The position numbers and the translations under genes are program-made. This document shows positions 1 through 5,550 of a DNA stretch of 5,550 nucleotides, one piece after another. The stretch is from assembly GCA_913030785.1 (NCBI GenBank), contig CAJWER010000202.1, forward strand, positions 1 through 5,550, in the 5' to 3' direction. The DNA comes from an uncultured Chloroflexota bacterium. Its GTDB lineage: Bacteria > Chloroflexota > Dehalococcoidia > Lucifugimonadales > CAJWER01. The notes under the pieces were generated by a model that saw only the letters and a program-made list of their open reading frames with translations, was not told where the DNA came from and searched no databases. Numbering within the stretch: the first letter of the stretch is position 1; each line of letters begins with the position of its first letter.

Positions 1-2
1 GG

Positions 3-437
3 TACGACGACGACGGAGTGCGATTCGCCTATCCGGAATCGTGGGAGTTGACTCGGGAGGTAGACGAGTCCCAGGCGGGGGCATTGATGCTGAGTGTGCA
101 GGGTGAAGGCACATCGTTCTGGACGCTGGCTCTTTATCCGGCAGCGGTCTCGGCGGCGGAGTTGGTCGAGTCGGCTGTTGCGGCCTATCGGGAGGAGTAC
201 GAGGAGGCCGACGTGTACGCGGTGGAGGGGTCGCTGTGCGGCTTTCCGTGTGAGGGTCGGGATGTGGAGTTTGTGTGTCTGGAGTTGATCAACTCGGCAG
301 CGATGCGGGCGTTCGAGGCACCCGGCTTCACCGCAATGGTGCTCTTCCAGGGCACCGACCGGGAGCTCACCGAGACGCGTCCACTGCTCGAGGCGATCAG
401 CGGCAGCCTGGAATTGACCATGCCGGGTCTCCCCTAG
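3..437 (+). CDS. Hypothetical protein, 5' end outside the window
   Basis: I do not recognise this gene. The frame is open from the left edge (first full codon at 3) to TAG at 435-437. A GTG at 18 could be a start, but the residues before it (YDDDG) read smoothly into VRFAYPESWEL, and a short acidic stretch followed by 'F-x-YP-x-W' is a common opening of small single-domain alpha/beta proteins, so the true start is probably upstream. About 145 residues are visible, acidic overall, with alternating strand-like segments (SFWTLALYP, FTAMVLFQG) and helical stretches (AAELVESAVAAYREEYEEA, ETRPLLEAISGSL). No signal peptide or membrane segment is visible in this part. The closing 'large-to-bulk helix then strand' pattern resembles the PsbP/Mog1/DcrB-like fold, but that is only an impression. 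It lies 145 bases before the TPR gene on the same strand, so the two could be cotranscribed. Codon use is GC-rich, as in the TPR gene and comEC. Confidence 0.6.
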   Translation, partial: YDDDGVRFAYPESWELTREVDESQAGALMLSVQGEGTSFWTLALYPAAVSAAELVESAVAAYREEYEEADVYAVEGSLCGFPCEGRDVEFVCLELINSAAMRAFEAPGFTAMVLFQGTDRELTETRPLLEAISGSLELTMPGLP

Positions 438-518
438 TCGAAGTCTCTGCCGCTGCAGCCGTCGTGTTCCGGTCCCGGGGGTGAGCAAGAAAAACGTCCG
501 CGGCACGGCGATCAGAGG

Positions 519-524
519 TATACT
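519..524 (+). promoter_or_regulatory. Possible -10 box upstream of the TPR gene
   Basis: TATACT stands out in otherwise GC-rich DNA and matches 5 of 6 bases of the sigma-70-type -10 consensus. It lies about 60 bases before the preferred ATG of the TPR gene. No good -35 hexamer is visible 16-18 bp upstream, so this is a weak call. If it is real, transcription would start near 531, inside the longer reading frame that begins at GTG 481, which supports the downstream ATG as the true start. Confidence 0.3.
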
Positions 525-530
525 CGTGCC

Positions 531-553
531 CGACGCCCCTGAGGCGGGCGTCG
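531..553 (+). other. Perfect 8-bp inverted repeat (hairpin) in the TPR gene leader
   Basis: CGACGCCC at 531-538 pairs perfectly with GGGCGTCG at 546-553 around a 7-base loop. It is followed by no T-run, so it does not look like an intrinsic terminator for the upstream gene. It lies between the possible -10 box and the ATG at 583, so it would form at or near the 5' end of the TPR mRNA. A role in transcript stability or in translation is inference only; in DNA this GC-rich, 8-bp repeats can also arise by chance. Confidence 0.35.
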
Positions 554-582
554 TCCTGCTGATTCGTGGGGGGTGGTGCGGG

Positions 583-1542
583 ATGAATGAGACGCCGGAT
601 GTCGACGCGCTGTGCCAGGAGGCCAAGTTGTGCTTGCAGCAGAGTCGTCTGGATAAGGCGACGACGTTGTTTGCCCAGGTGCTGGCCGTCGACGAGGAGC
701 ACGCCGAGGCGCGGGAGGGGATGGCGTCGGCGTGCTTCCATGCGAAGGACTACCCGGCGGCGATTGAGCACTTCGAGCGGCTGGCGGAGCTGAGACCCCT
801 GGATGCTCGGCCTCTGATCAACCTCGGGGCGGTCTACAACCGTCAGAAGGAATACGACAAGGCGGTCGCCGTACTCAGAAAGGGTGTCGGGAAGGACTCT
901 CGATCCTACGAGGCCTTCTACAACCTCGGGATCGCCTACCGAAACCTCGAACAACGCAGCATGGCCACCACCGCCTACTGCGAGGCGTTGCGGCTGAACC
1001 CCGACATGTCCGCCGGTCACGTCAACCTCGCAAACGTCTACGTCGAGATGAGCAACTACCGCAAGGCCATCGAACACTACAACCTCGCCCTGAAACTCAA
1101 GCCCGGCCTGCAACGAGCCGAAGCCGGGTTAGAGCGGGCCGAGGAGGCGATCGAGGCCAGCAAGGCCCAGGTCAGCCCGTTCGGGCGGCTGGTCGAAACC
1201 GGCGAAAACATCCGCGGCACCGTCGCCACCGGAGCCGGTCGTGTGCTGTCGAGCGTCGAGCGTGCCAAGGACCGCTCGACGATCGGGGACCTGGCCGCCG
1301 AGATCCACGAGAGTGCCCAGGAAGTGACCTCGCAACTCCGAGACGAGATGACCGAGGCGATCCTGGAACTGGGACGGTCGATCGCCGAAGGGGCCGACCG
1401 CGCCAGCAATATCGTCGAAAACCAGGACCACTTTTCAGTCACGCTCGGACGTAGCCAGGTGCTCAGGAAACGCTTTCGAGACGCACTGGCTGAGCTGAGC
1501 GACCACGAGAGCGCGATGACCAGTGGCGGTGAGCCAGGTTGA
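583..1542 (+). CDS. TPR-repeat protein with helical C-terminal region
   Basis: This 319-residue protein has about five consecutive 34-residue tetratricopeptide repeats, roughly residues 8-40, 41-74, 75-108, 109-142 and 143-176. They show the usual pattern (for example 'NLGAVYNRQKEYDKAV' and 'NLANVYVEMSNYRKAIEHY', with Pro near repeat ends). TPR arrays form a superhelical surface that binds other proteins, so a scaffold or adaptor role is likely; the partner cannot be told. After the repeats comes a charged helix (RAEAGLERAEEAIEASKAQ), then a region of about 130 residues rich in Ala, Glu, Arg and Ser that looks helical and may form a coiled coil. No signal peptide or membrane helix is visible, so it is probably cytoplasmic. 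The frame is open from GTG 481, but the 34 extra residues are not TPR-like and overlap a possible promoter and hairpin, so I prefer ATG 583, although its ribosome site is weak. The gene converges on comEC, with 19 bp between the stop codons. Confidence 0.85.
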   Translation: MNETPDVDALCQEAKLCLQQSRLDKATTLFAQVLAVDEEHAEAREGMASACFHAKDYPAAIEHFERLAELRPLDARPLINLGAVYNRQKEYDKAVAVLRKGVGKDSRSYEAFYNLGIAYRNLEQRSMATTAYCEALRLNPDMSAGHVNLANVYVEMSNYRKAIEHYNLALKLKPGLQRAEAGLERAEEAIEASKAQVSPFGRLVETGENIRGTVATGAGRVLSSVERAKDRSTIGDLAAEIHESAQEVTSQLRDEMTEAILELGRSIAEGADRASNIVENQDHFSVTLGRSQVLRKRFRDALAELSDHESAMTSGGEPG

Positions 1543-1562
1543 GGCGGTCAGGTTGAGGCGGT
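1535..1562. repeat. 14-bp tandem duplication at convergent stop codons
   Basis: CAGGTTGAGGCGGT occurs twice back to back, at 1535-1548 and 1549-1562, and a third copy begins with CAGG at 1563. The first copy contains the TGA stop of the TPR gene (1540-1542). The stop of comEC on the minus strand (1562-1564) spans the end of the second copy. Such an exact short duplication is typical of replication slippage. It fills nearly all of the space between the two genes, and I see no terminator hairpin with a T-run there. Confidence 0.85.
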
Positions 1563-2698
1563 CAGGGGGTCGCTGTGGTGACCTTGATCTCACCCCCGGA
1601 GGAGACCGTCACTTCGATGGCTCCGCAGCCTCGCGTGGAGAGGATTTTCGTTGGCCGGAGGTAGCTCTTGCGGAGCTGTGCCCCGGTCGTGGATCTCCCG
1701 CCACTGACCAGCACCCACCGGGGCCGAGTCCACTCGGCCCAGTCCCTTCGGTTGGCGGGTGGGCTGCCGTGATGAGGCGACAGCAGGATGTCGACGTCTC
1801 CCATCCGGGTACTCATCAACTGACCCTGCCCCTCGTTCTCGAGGTCTCCGGTCAGCAGAATCCGCACTCCGGCAAAGACGATCTCCAGCACCACGCTGTT
1901 GGAGTTGTCACTGGAGCCGGCAAATCCGACCGGTGGGTGCCTGACAGTAATCGCCACAGCCGGATCCAGTCGCAACCGGTCACCGGCGACGACCAATTCG
2001 ATCGCCATCCCGGCCGTCGCCGCATCGGTACAGAGGTCGAGTGTTTCGGGTTGGTGGGGGTTGAGGAACGTGCAGGAGGTGACCAGTGATCCGATTCCCA
2101 TCAGGGGGATCAGTCGCGGGGCGGCCGAGAAGTGGTCGCGGTCGGCGTGTGAGAGGACCAGGGCGTCGATCCGTCGTCGTCGGCGACTCCAGGCCGCGTC
2201 GCGGATCGTTTCGGCCAGGCGATCGGGGTCACCGAGTGTCCCGGCATCAAAAAGCAGCGTCCGCCCGTTGGGGCATTCCAGCAGCATCGCTCCTCCGTGT
2301 CCGGCGTCGAGCACCACCAGCTGCAGGGTTCCGTCGATGGGGGGGCTGAGCGCAGTGGCCAGCCCGGCGGTGAGGATCGCTGCCCACGAGACCAGGCACA
2401 GAGATCGCAGTCGCCGGTTCCTGCAGGCGGCCACCATCGCCAGCACCCCGTAGCACAGCACCAGCCAGGCTGTGGGTGGGCCAGGAGTCTCGACAAACGC
2501 CAACGGGCCGGCGGCCGACGTCGAGGCGATGGCCAGAACCAGCCGGAGCAGCCCGTCGAGCAGCATGCCGAACACGAAGCCGGCTCCCGGAACCCAGCCA
2601 CCCAAGGCCAACATCGCCACTCCCAGCCACAGCGCCAGCCCGACCAGCGGGATCATCACCACGTTGATCAGCAGCCCGACAGGGGCCACGAGTCCGAA
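1562..2698 (-). pseudogene. comEC: ComEC/Rec2 competence protein, C-terminal part, cut at junction
   Basis: ComEC forms the inner-membrane channel for single-stranded DNA uptake in natural transformation. About 378 C-terminal residues are present. Counting from the GTG codon at 2689, which is not a real start: residues 1-60 and 72-115 hold hydrophobic membrane helices, opening with FGLVAPVGLLINVVMIPLV, which fits the interior of the Competence domain. Residues 120-335 form a metallo-beta-lactamase-like domain: VVLDAGHGGAMLL (125-137), LLFDAG (145-150), the metal-binding LSHADRDH (179-186), NSNSVVLEI followed by ILLTGDLE (277-284), and SPHHGS (304-309). The HxDxDH motif is intact, so a nuclease-type active site is possible. 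The N-terminal OB-like domain and most of the membrane domain, several hundred residues in full-length proteins, are absent because at about 2690-2698 the sequence switches to ccmB in another frame. The break is therefore probably artificial and the gene intact in its source genome. Confidence 0.85.
2689..2698. other. Junction of two unrelated segments (probable chimera point)
   Basis: To the right, the minus strand reads as the start of CcmB through residues EIRTR; to the left it reads as ComEC from residues FGLV onward, in a different frame. Both readings share the 10 bases TTCGGACTCG (minus strand), so the exact breakpoint cannot be placed inside them. G+C content falls from about 65% to about 48% across this point. 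It is consistent with a chimeric assembly or amplification join at short homology. Confidence 0.8.
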
Positions 2699-2756
2699 TT
2701 TCGAGGCGAATATCTTTTTCGCATATGGTCCAAATTTGTGCGAGGTACGTCTTCAT
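2690..2756 (-). pseudogene. ccmB: Heme exporter membrane subunit CcmB, first 22 codons only
   Basis: CcmB is the membrane subunit of the CcmAB(C) heme-handling ABC transporter of cytochrome c maturation. From ATG at 2754-2756 the minus strand encodes MKTYLAQIWTICEKDIRLEIRTR. The 'W-x-I-x-x-KD-I/L-R-L-E-x-RTR' pattern is the characteristic N-terminus of CcmB, just before its first membrane helix. After this the reading frame enters GC-rich comEC DNA out of frame and gives an arginine-rich, non-membrane sequence, so the remaining roughly 200 residues are missing. The upstream frame has a TGA at 2757-2759, so the ATG cannot be extended. The gene follows ccmA by 17 bp, as in standard ccmAB operons, which supports both identifications. 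The ribosome site is weak (GGAA before the ATG). Confidence 0.75.
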
Positions 2757-2773
2757 TCAGCGTTCCATGCCTG

Positions 2774-3478
2774 TCATACTTGTTGCCTTATCAATGATAA
2801 GGTAGCGTAGTCTTCTGGAGAGGTCTGTAGGGCCATATTTCCGTTCTTCAGCACGAGCACACTAGTCGCTAGGGGGAGTCCCCAGTCGATGTTATGTGTG
2901 GTTAGCAAGATAGTCTTCGTAGCAATTCCTGTACCTAAGGTTTCTTGGAGGTCGACAAGGCTTGCCGAATCAAGTCCAGAATCCGGTTCGTCCAGGAGAA
3001 TGATTTCTGGGTCATGTAGGATGGTTCGGGCCAATCCAAGCCGCTTTCGGTTGCCGTGAGACAATGAACTTACTCTTCGGTCGAGGAGATGGTTGACGTT
3101 GAAGAGGCTTGCTATCTCGGCTATTTTAGATAGCACATCGGGGACTCCGAACAACTTGCCGAAAAATACCAGGTTTTCTTTCCCAGTTAAGTCTTCATAT
3201 AAGAATGGATTTTGTGTGTGAATCCCAATAAGAGCTCTAGCCTCGGGACTGGCTTTGTGGATATTGAGCCCGCTTATGTGGACCGTTCCCTTTGTCGGCC
3301 GTATTAGACCGCCAATTAAGTTTATTAGTGTGCTTTTCCCAGATCCGTTTGGCCCAACGATCAGAAGGCGTTCACCATGGCTGACCGTTAGGTCTAGGTG
3401 GTCCACTGCTCGTTCTTGGTCGTAGTATTTGGAAATATTACGACACTCGATTAACGGGGATTCAACTTTACTAATCAC
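2774..3478 (-). CDS. ccmA: Heme exporter ATP-binding subunit CcmA (ABC ATPase)
   Basis: This 234-residue protein is a complete ABC-transporter ATPase. It shows Walker A GPNGSGKST (42-50), a Q-loop glutamine (Q89 in HTQNPFLYE), the signature LSHGNRKRLGLAR (139-151), Walker B IILLDEP (159-165), D-loop SGLD (167-170) and the switch histidine in TTHN (H195). The non-standard 'LSHGNRKRL' signature and the compact size fit the CcmA subfamily, which powers the CcmB membrane subunit in cytochrome c maturation. The ccmB start only 17 bp downstream is the strongest support; without it the protein could be called a general ABC-2 type ATPase. The start is GTG at 3476-3478, preceded by a modest AGAAGG ribosome site about 8 bases upstream. 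It is divergent from the rel gene and shares its lower GC content. The product acts on the inner face of the cytoplasmic membrane. Confidence 0.8.
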   Translation of the reverse strand: MISKVESPLIECRNISKYYDQERAVDHLDLTVSHGERLLIVGPNGSGKSTLINLIGGLIRPTKGTVHISGLNIHKASPEARALIGIHTQNPFLYEDLTGKENLVFFGKLFGVPDVLSKIAEIASLFNVNHLLDRRVSSLSHGNRKRLGLARTILHDPEIILLDEPDSGLDSASLVDLQETLGTGIATKTILLTTHNIDWGLPLATSVLVLKNGNMALQTSPEDYATLSLIRQQV

Positions 3479-3499
3479 AATTTCTGCCTTCTGGCCGAC

Positions 3500-3527
3500 T
3501 CTCGATAATCGTCTTGCACTATCGAGA
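3500..3527. promoter_or_regulatory. 8-bp inverted repeat in the ccmA leader
   Basis: TCTCGATA at 3500-3507 and TATCGAGA at 3520-3527 form a perfect inverted repeat with a 12-base spacer, 22 bases upstream of the ccmA start codon. It could be an operator (half-sites two turns apart, centre to centre 20 bp) or an RNA hairpin in the ccmA leader. Beside it, AGACAG is repeated directly at 3525-3530 and 3535-3540. No known regulator motif is recognised. Confidence 0.4.
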
Positions 3528-3586
3528 CAGCAACAGACAGGTGCATGCCTTGGGGAAGCAGCGCTTGTCTGGATAGACGTAGACTC

Positions 3587-3615
3587 ATTATAGAGGGGGG
3601 GTATTTAGATGTGCA
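3587..3615 (-). promoter_or_regulatory. Candidate ccmA promoter
   Basis: On the minus strand a perfect TATAAT lies at 3592-3587, with TGCACA (4 of 6 matches to TTGACA) at 3615-3610, spaced 17 bp. Transcription would start near 3580 and give a leader of about 100 bases that contains the inverted repeat at 3500-3527. The plus strand of the same place also carries a weaker promoter-like pair for the rel gene, TTGTCT at 3565-3570 and TATAGA at 3589-3594 with 18 bp between them. Confidence 0.45.
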
Positions 3616-3641
3616 ACCAGATGGTTCCTGGACTAGCAATC

Positions 3642-3670
3642 TTATAAGTAGTTGATGCGAGAGGTATAAT
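3642..3670 (+). promoter_or_regulatory. Candidate promoter of the relA/rel gene
   Basis: A perfect TATAAT -10 box lies at 3665-3670. The hexamer 17 bp upstream, TTATAA at 3642-3647, matches the -35 consensus at only three positions, so a second factor or an activator may be needed. Transcription would start near 3677, leaving a leader of about 32 bases before the GTG start. Confidence 0.5.
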
Positions 3671-3697
3671 GTACCCTTTAGGGGACTAGAACACGGT

Positions 3698-3705
3698 AGG
3701 AGGAG
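3698..3705 (+). promoter_or_regulatory. Strong ribosome binding site for relA/rel
   Basis: AGGAGGAG lies 3 bases before the GTG at 3709, with the core AGGAGG ending 5 bases before it. It decides the start: no other start codon in frame nearby has such a site, and the encoded N-terminus aligns with the usual beginning of Rel proteins. Confidence 0.8.
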
Positions 3706-3708
3706 ACT

Positions 3709-5550
3709 GTGCAAACCGTCCAAGACCTGTTGGATAAGACAGGAACTTATTTGCCCGAGGCGCATGCCGAATTTCTTCGGGATGCATACGATTTCGCTGA
3801 GAGGGCTCATGCTGGGCAAATACGCCTTTCCGGTGAGCCATACATACAACACCCACTGAATGCCGCTCTCTATCTAGCTGATATGCATCTAGATAAGGAC
3901 ACGATAGCGGCAGCGCTCCTTCATGACGTTATCGAAGATTGCGAAATTGAACCTCAGCAACTGGAAGATAATTTCGGCAAGCAGGTTGCCATTTTGGTGA
4001 ATGGTGTCACCAAGTTGGGCAAGGTGGAATATAAATTAGATTTCGGAGGGCAGGCAAGTAGGCAGTGGAAGTCTGAAAACAAAAGGCAGTCCGAAAGCCT
4101 TCGCAAAATGTTGGTCGCGATGGCGGAAGATGTAAGGGTTTTGATGGTCAAATTGGCAGATCGTCTCCACAACATGGCTACCATCAGTTCATTACCTCCA
4201 GATAAGCGGATTGCCGTAGCTAACGAAACTATGGATATATATGCCCCGTTAGCGGGTAGATTGGGGATGGCTGATATGCGCTGGAGGCTTGAGGATCTGG
4301 CTTTCAGGGAGTTGAATCCAGACCAGTATAGGGTTATCGCTGATTTGTTGACCGAAAATCGGGCTTTTCGTGAGAGCTACATAGAACGGGTTGGTGAGGT
4401 TTTGTCAGCCGCTTTAGAAAAGGATGGGATAACGTTCAAAATTGTTGGCCGCGCCAAGCACATTTACAGTATTCATCAGAAGAGGTTGAAATACGAGACG
4501 GTGGGCCGGAGCGTAGATAGCGTGTACGATTTGTATGCACTTCGTGTTTTTGTTGACACCATCAGCGATTGCTATGCAGCCTTGGGTGCCGTTCACCAGC
4601 TATGGCGCCCTATCCCTGGGGAATTCGATGACTACATAGCGAATCCGAAGGCAAATTTGTATCAGTCCTTGCATACAACAGTTAGTTGTCTAGATAACAA
4701 TCCCTTGGAGATTCAGCTGCGTACCTATGAGATGGATGCGGTTGCAGAACACGGGGTCGCTGCCCACTGGTATTACAAGAGTGGGGAAACTAGTGGCAAC
4801 TCTACTGAGGATATGGCGTGGTTAAAGCAGGTTCTTCACTGGGACTATGAATCCAGTGGGCCAGAAGAATTTGTGGAAACTGTTAGGATGGATTTGTTCA
4901 AGGATGAAGTATTTATATATACGCCCAAGGGAGAGGTGAAGGAACTTCCCGTTGGCGCAACGCCTTTGGATTTTGCATATCGTATCCATACCGACTTAGG
5001 TCATAGATGCATTGGAGCTAAGGTAAATGGAAGGCTTGTTTCTTTGAATACCACATTAGCAACTGGTGATACTGTGGAAATCATTACCTCGAAAGCGGAA
5101 AGAGGACCAAGCCTCGATTGGTTAAACCAAGAACTTGGCTTTGTACAAACTGCAGGAGCTCGGCAGTCCATACGTGCGTGGTTCAGAAGACAAGAACGTG
5201 AGATTAATGTGGAACGAGGAAAATCCATGTTGGCCAAAGAGTTGAGACGACTGAATATAAGCTTTACTGCCCCTGAGGTAGTTCACTTGCTCGAGTTAGA
5301 GAACGATGACGATCTGTATTTGAAACTAGGCAATGGATCATTTACCTTGTCTCAACTCGATGCTCGCCTAACTAGCCGTAACGACACCCTTCCCGAGATA
5401 CGGTATTCGGGTGAGATTGCTGCCCGGCCAGCGCCAGTTGAGGTTTTGGGGGTCGGGGATTTGTTGACTCGTATGGCATCCTGCTGTACGCCTGTGCCCG
5501 GTGACTTCATTATTGGGTTCGTTACACGTAGCAGGGGAGTCACTGTTCAT
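3709..5550 (+). CDS. relA: RelA/SpoT-family (p)ppGpp synthetase/hydrolase, 3' end outside window
   Basis: This enzyme makes and probably degrades the stringent-response alarmone (p)ppGpp. The frame is open from GTG 3709 to the right edge (614 codons; full-length proteins have roughly 720-750). HD hydrolase domain: H48 in YIQHPL, HDVIED at 72-77 and D151 in KLADRLHNM, so all expected metal ligands and the ED pair are present. Synthetase domain: R248 and K250 in GRAKHIYSI, catalytic D274 in VYDLYALRV, EFDD at 305-308, Y318 in NLYQSLHT, E334 in LEIQLRT, then AEHGVAAHW. A TGS domain follows (about 398-460, with H432 in DLGHRCIGAKVNG), then a helical region and the start of the Cys-rich domain (C592, C593 in ASCCTPVPGD). 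The ACT domain would lie beyond the edge. The EXDD motif is typical of synthetase-only RelA, whereas the hydrolase site looks active, so 'rel' is an equally good symbol. It is divergent from ccmA. Confidence 0.93.
   Translation, partial: MQTVQDLLDKTGTYLPEAHAEFLRDAYDFAERAHAGQIRLSGEPYIQHPLNAALYLADMHLDKDTIAAALLHDVIEDCEIEPQQLEDNFGKQVAILVNGVTKLGKVEYKLDFGGQASRQWKSENKRQSESLRKMLVAMAEDVRVLMVKLADRLHNMATISSLPPDKRIAVANETMDIYAPLAGRLGMADMRWRLEDLAFRELNPDQYRVIADLLTENRAFRESYIERVGEVLSAALEKDGITFKIVGRAKHIYSIHQKRLKYETVGRSVDSVYDLYALRVFVDTISDCYAALGAVHQLWRPIPGEFDDYIANPKANLYQSLHTTVSCLDNNPLEIQLRTYEMDAVAEHGVAAHWYYKSGETSGNSTEDMAWLKQVLHWDYESSGPEEFVETVRMDLFKDEVFIYTPKGEVKELPVGATPLDFAYRIHTDLGHRCIGAKVNGRLVSLNTTLATGDTVEIITSKAERGPSLDWLNQELGFVQTAGARQSIRAWFRRQEREINVERGKSMLAKELRRLNISFTAPEVVHLLELENDDDLYLKLGNGSFTLSQLDARLTSRNDTLPEIRYSGEIAARPAPVEVLGVGDLLTRMASCCTPVPGDFIIGFVTRSRGVTVH

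Noticed and set aside
531..553. Intrinsic terminator for the first gene
   Set aside because: The stem is good but is not followed by a run of T, and it lies nearly 100 bases after the stop codon, next to the TPR gene start.
397..1113. Long minus-strand open frame opposite the TPR gene
   Set aside because: High-GC genes often leave open antisense frames; the plus strand encodes clear TPR repeats here.
1523..2453. Plus-strand open frames of 184-188 codons opposite comEC
   Set aside because: The minus strand has the ordered metallo-beta-lactamase motifs of ComEC; the plus-strand products are Ser/Arg/Pro-rich shadows.
2689..2691. GTG at 2689 as the real start of a short ComEC
   Set aside because: Residues just before it (FGL) also fit the ComEC motif, and the first residues lie within the membrane domain, so the codon is internal.
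2247..2756. A 169-residue reading frame starting as CcmB and running on, possibly a fusion protein
   Set aside because: Only the first 22-23 residues resemble CcmB; the rest is comEC DNA read in the wrong frame and is rich in Arg and Gly without membrane helices.
2297..2797. Plus-strand open frame across the junction
   Set aside because: It is antisense to comEC, ccmB and the end of ccmA, has a Gln/Arg/His-rich low-complexity product and no family resemblance.
3475..3852. Minus-strand open frame upstream of ccmA
   Set aside because: It overlaps the rel N-terminus and the promoter region and has no recognisable domain; it is antisense to the well-supported HD domain.
1..5550. CRISPR array, tRNA or rRNA genes, insertion sequence or toxin-antitoxin pair
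   Set aside because: No regularly spaced repeats, tRNA-like cloverleaf, transposase motif or terminal inverted repeats were seen on either strand.

Overview
The window looks like two unrelated bacterial DNA segments joined near position 2690. Positions 1 to about 2695 are GC-rich (sampled 60-base lines run about 63-72% G+C). They carry the end of a small hypothetical gene, a TPR-repeat protein gene, and, on the minus strand, the C-terminal part of a ComEC/Rec2 competence protein. GC content, the TPR protein and the style of the ComEC C-terminal domain suggest a Planctomycetota-like genome, but this is a weak guess. Positions from about 2690 to 5550 are much less GC-rich (sampled lines about 45-53%), with different codon use. 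They carry ccmA and the first codons of ccmB on the minus strand, and, divergently, a long RelA/SpoT-family gene that runs off the right edge. The taxon of this half is uncertain; a Chloroflexota-like source would fit.

Layout, left part: an open-ended hypothetical gene (to 437, +) is followed by a 145-base gap with a possible promoter and hairpin, then the TPR gene (583-1542, +). This converges on comEC (stop at 1562-1564, minus), with the two stop codons lying in a 14-bp tandem duplication. ComEC reads from the junction leftward: a few membrane helices, then a complete metallo-beta-lactamase-like domain.

Layout, right part: ccmB (start at 2756, minus) keeps only about 22-23 recognisable codons before the sequence switches to comEC in another frame. 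ccmA lies 17 bp upstream of it and would form an operon with it; the two encode the ATPase and membrane subunit of the heme-export (cytochrome c maturation) ABC transporter. A 230-bp divergent regulatory region separates ccmA from the relA/rel gene, which starts at GTG 3709 and keeps hydrolase, synthetase, TGS and the start of the Cys-rich domain before the window ends.

The most important observation is the 2690 junction. It breaks two conserved genes in different frames, coincides with a composition change, and lies on about 10 bp that fit both genes, so an assembly or amplification chimera is more likely than a real locus. I see no convincing new biological system. The secondary point of interest is the stringent-response enzyme, which combines an intact-looking hydrolase site with the EXDD synthetase motif usually linked to synthetase-only RelA.
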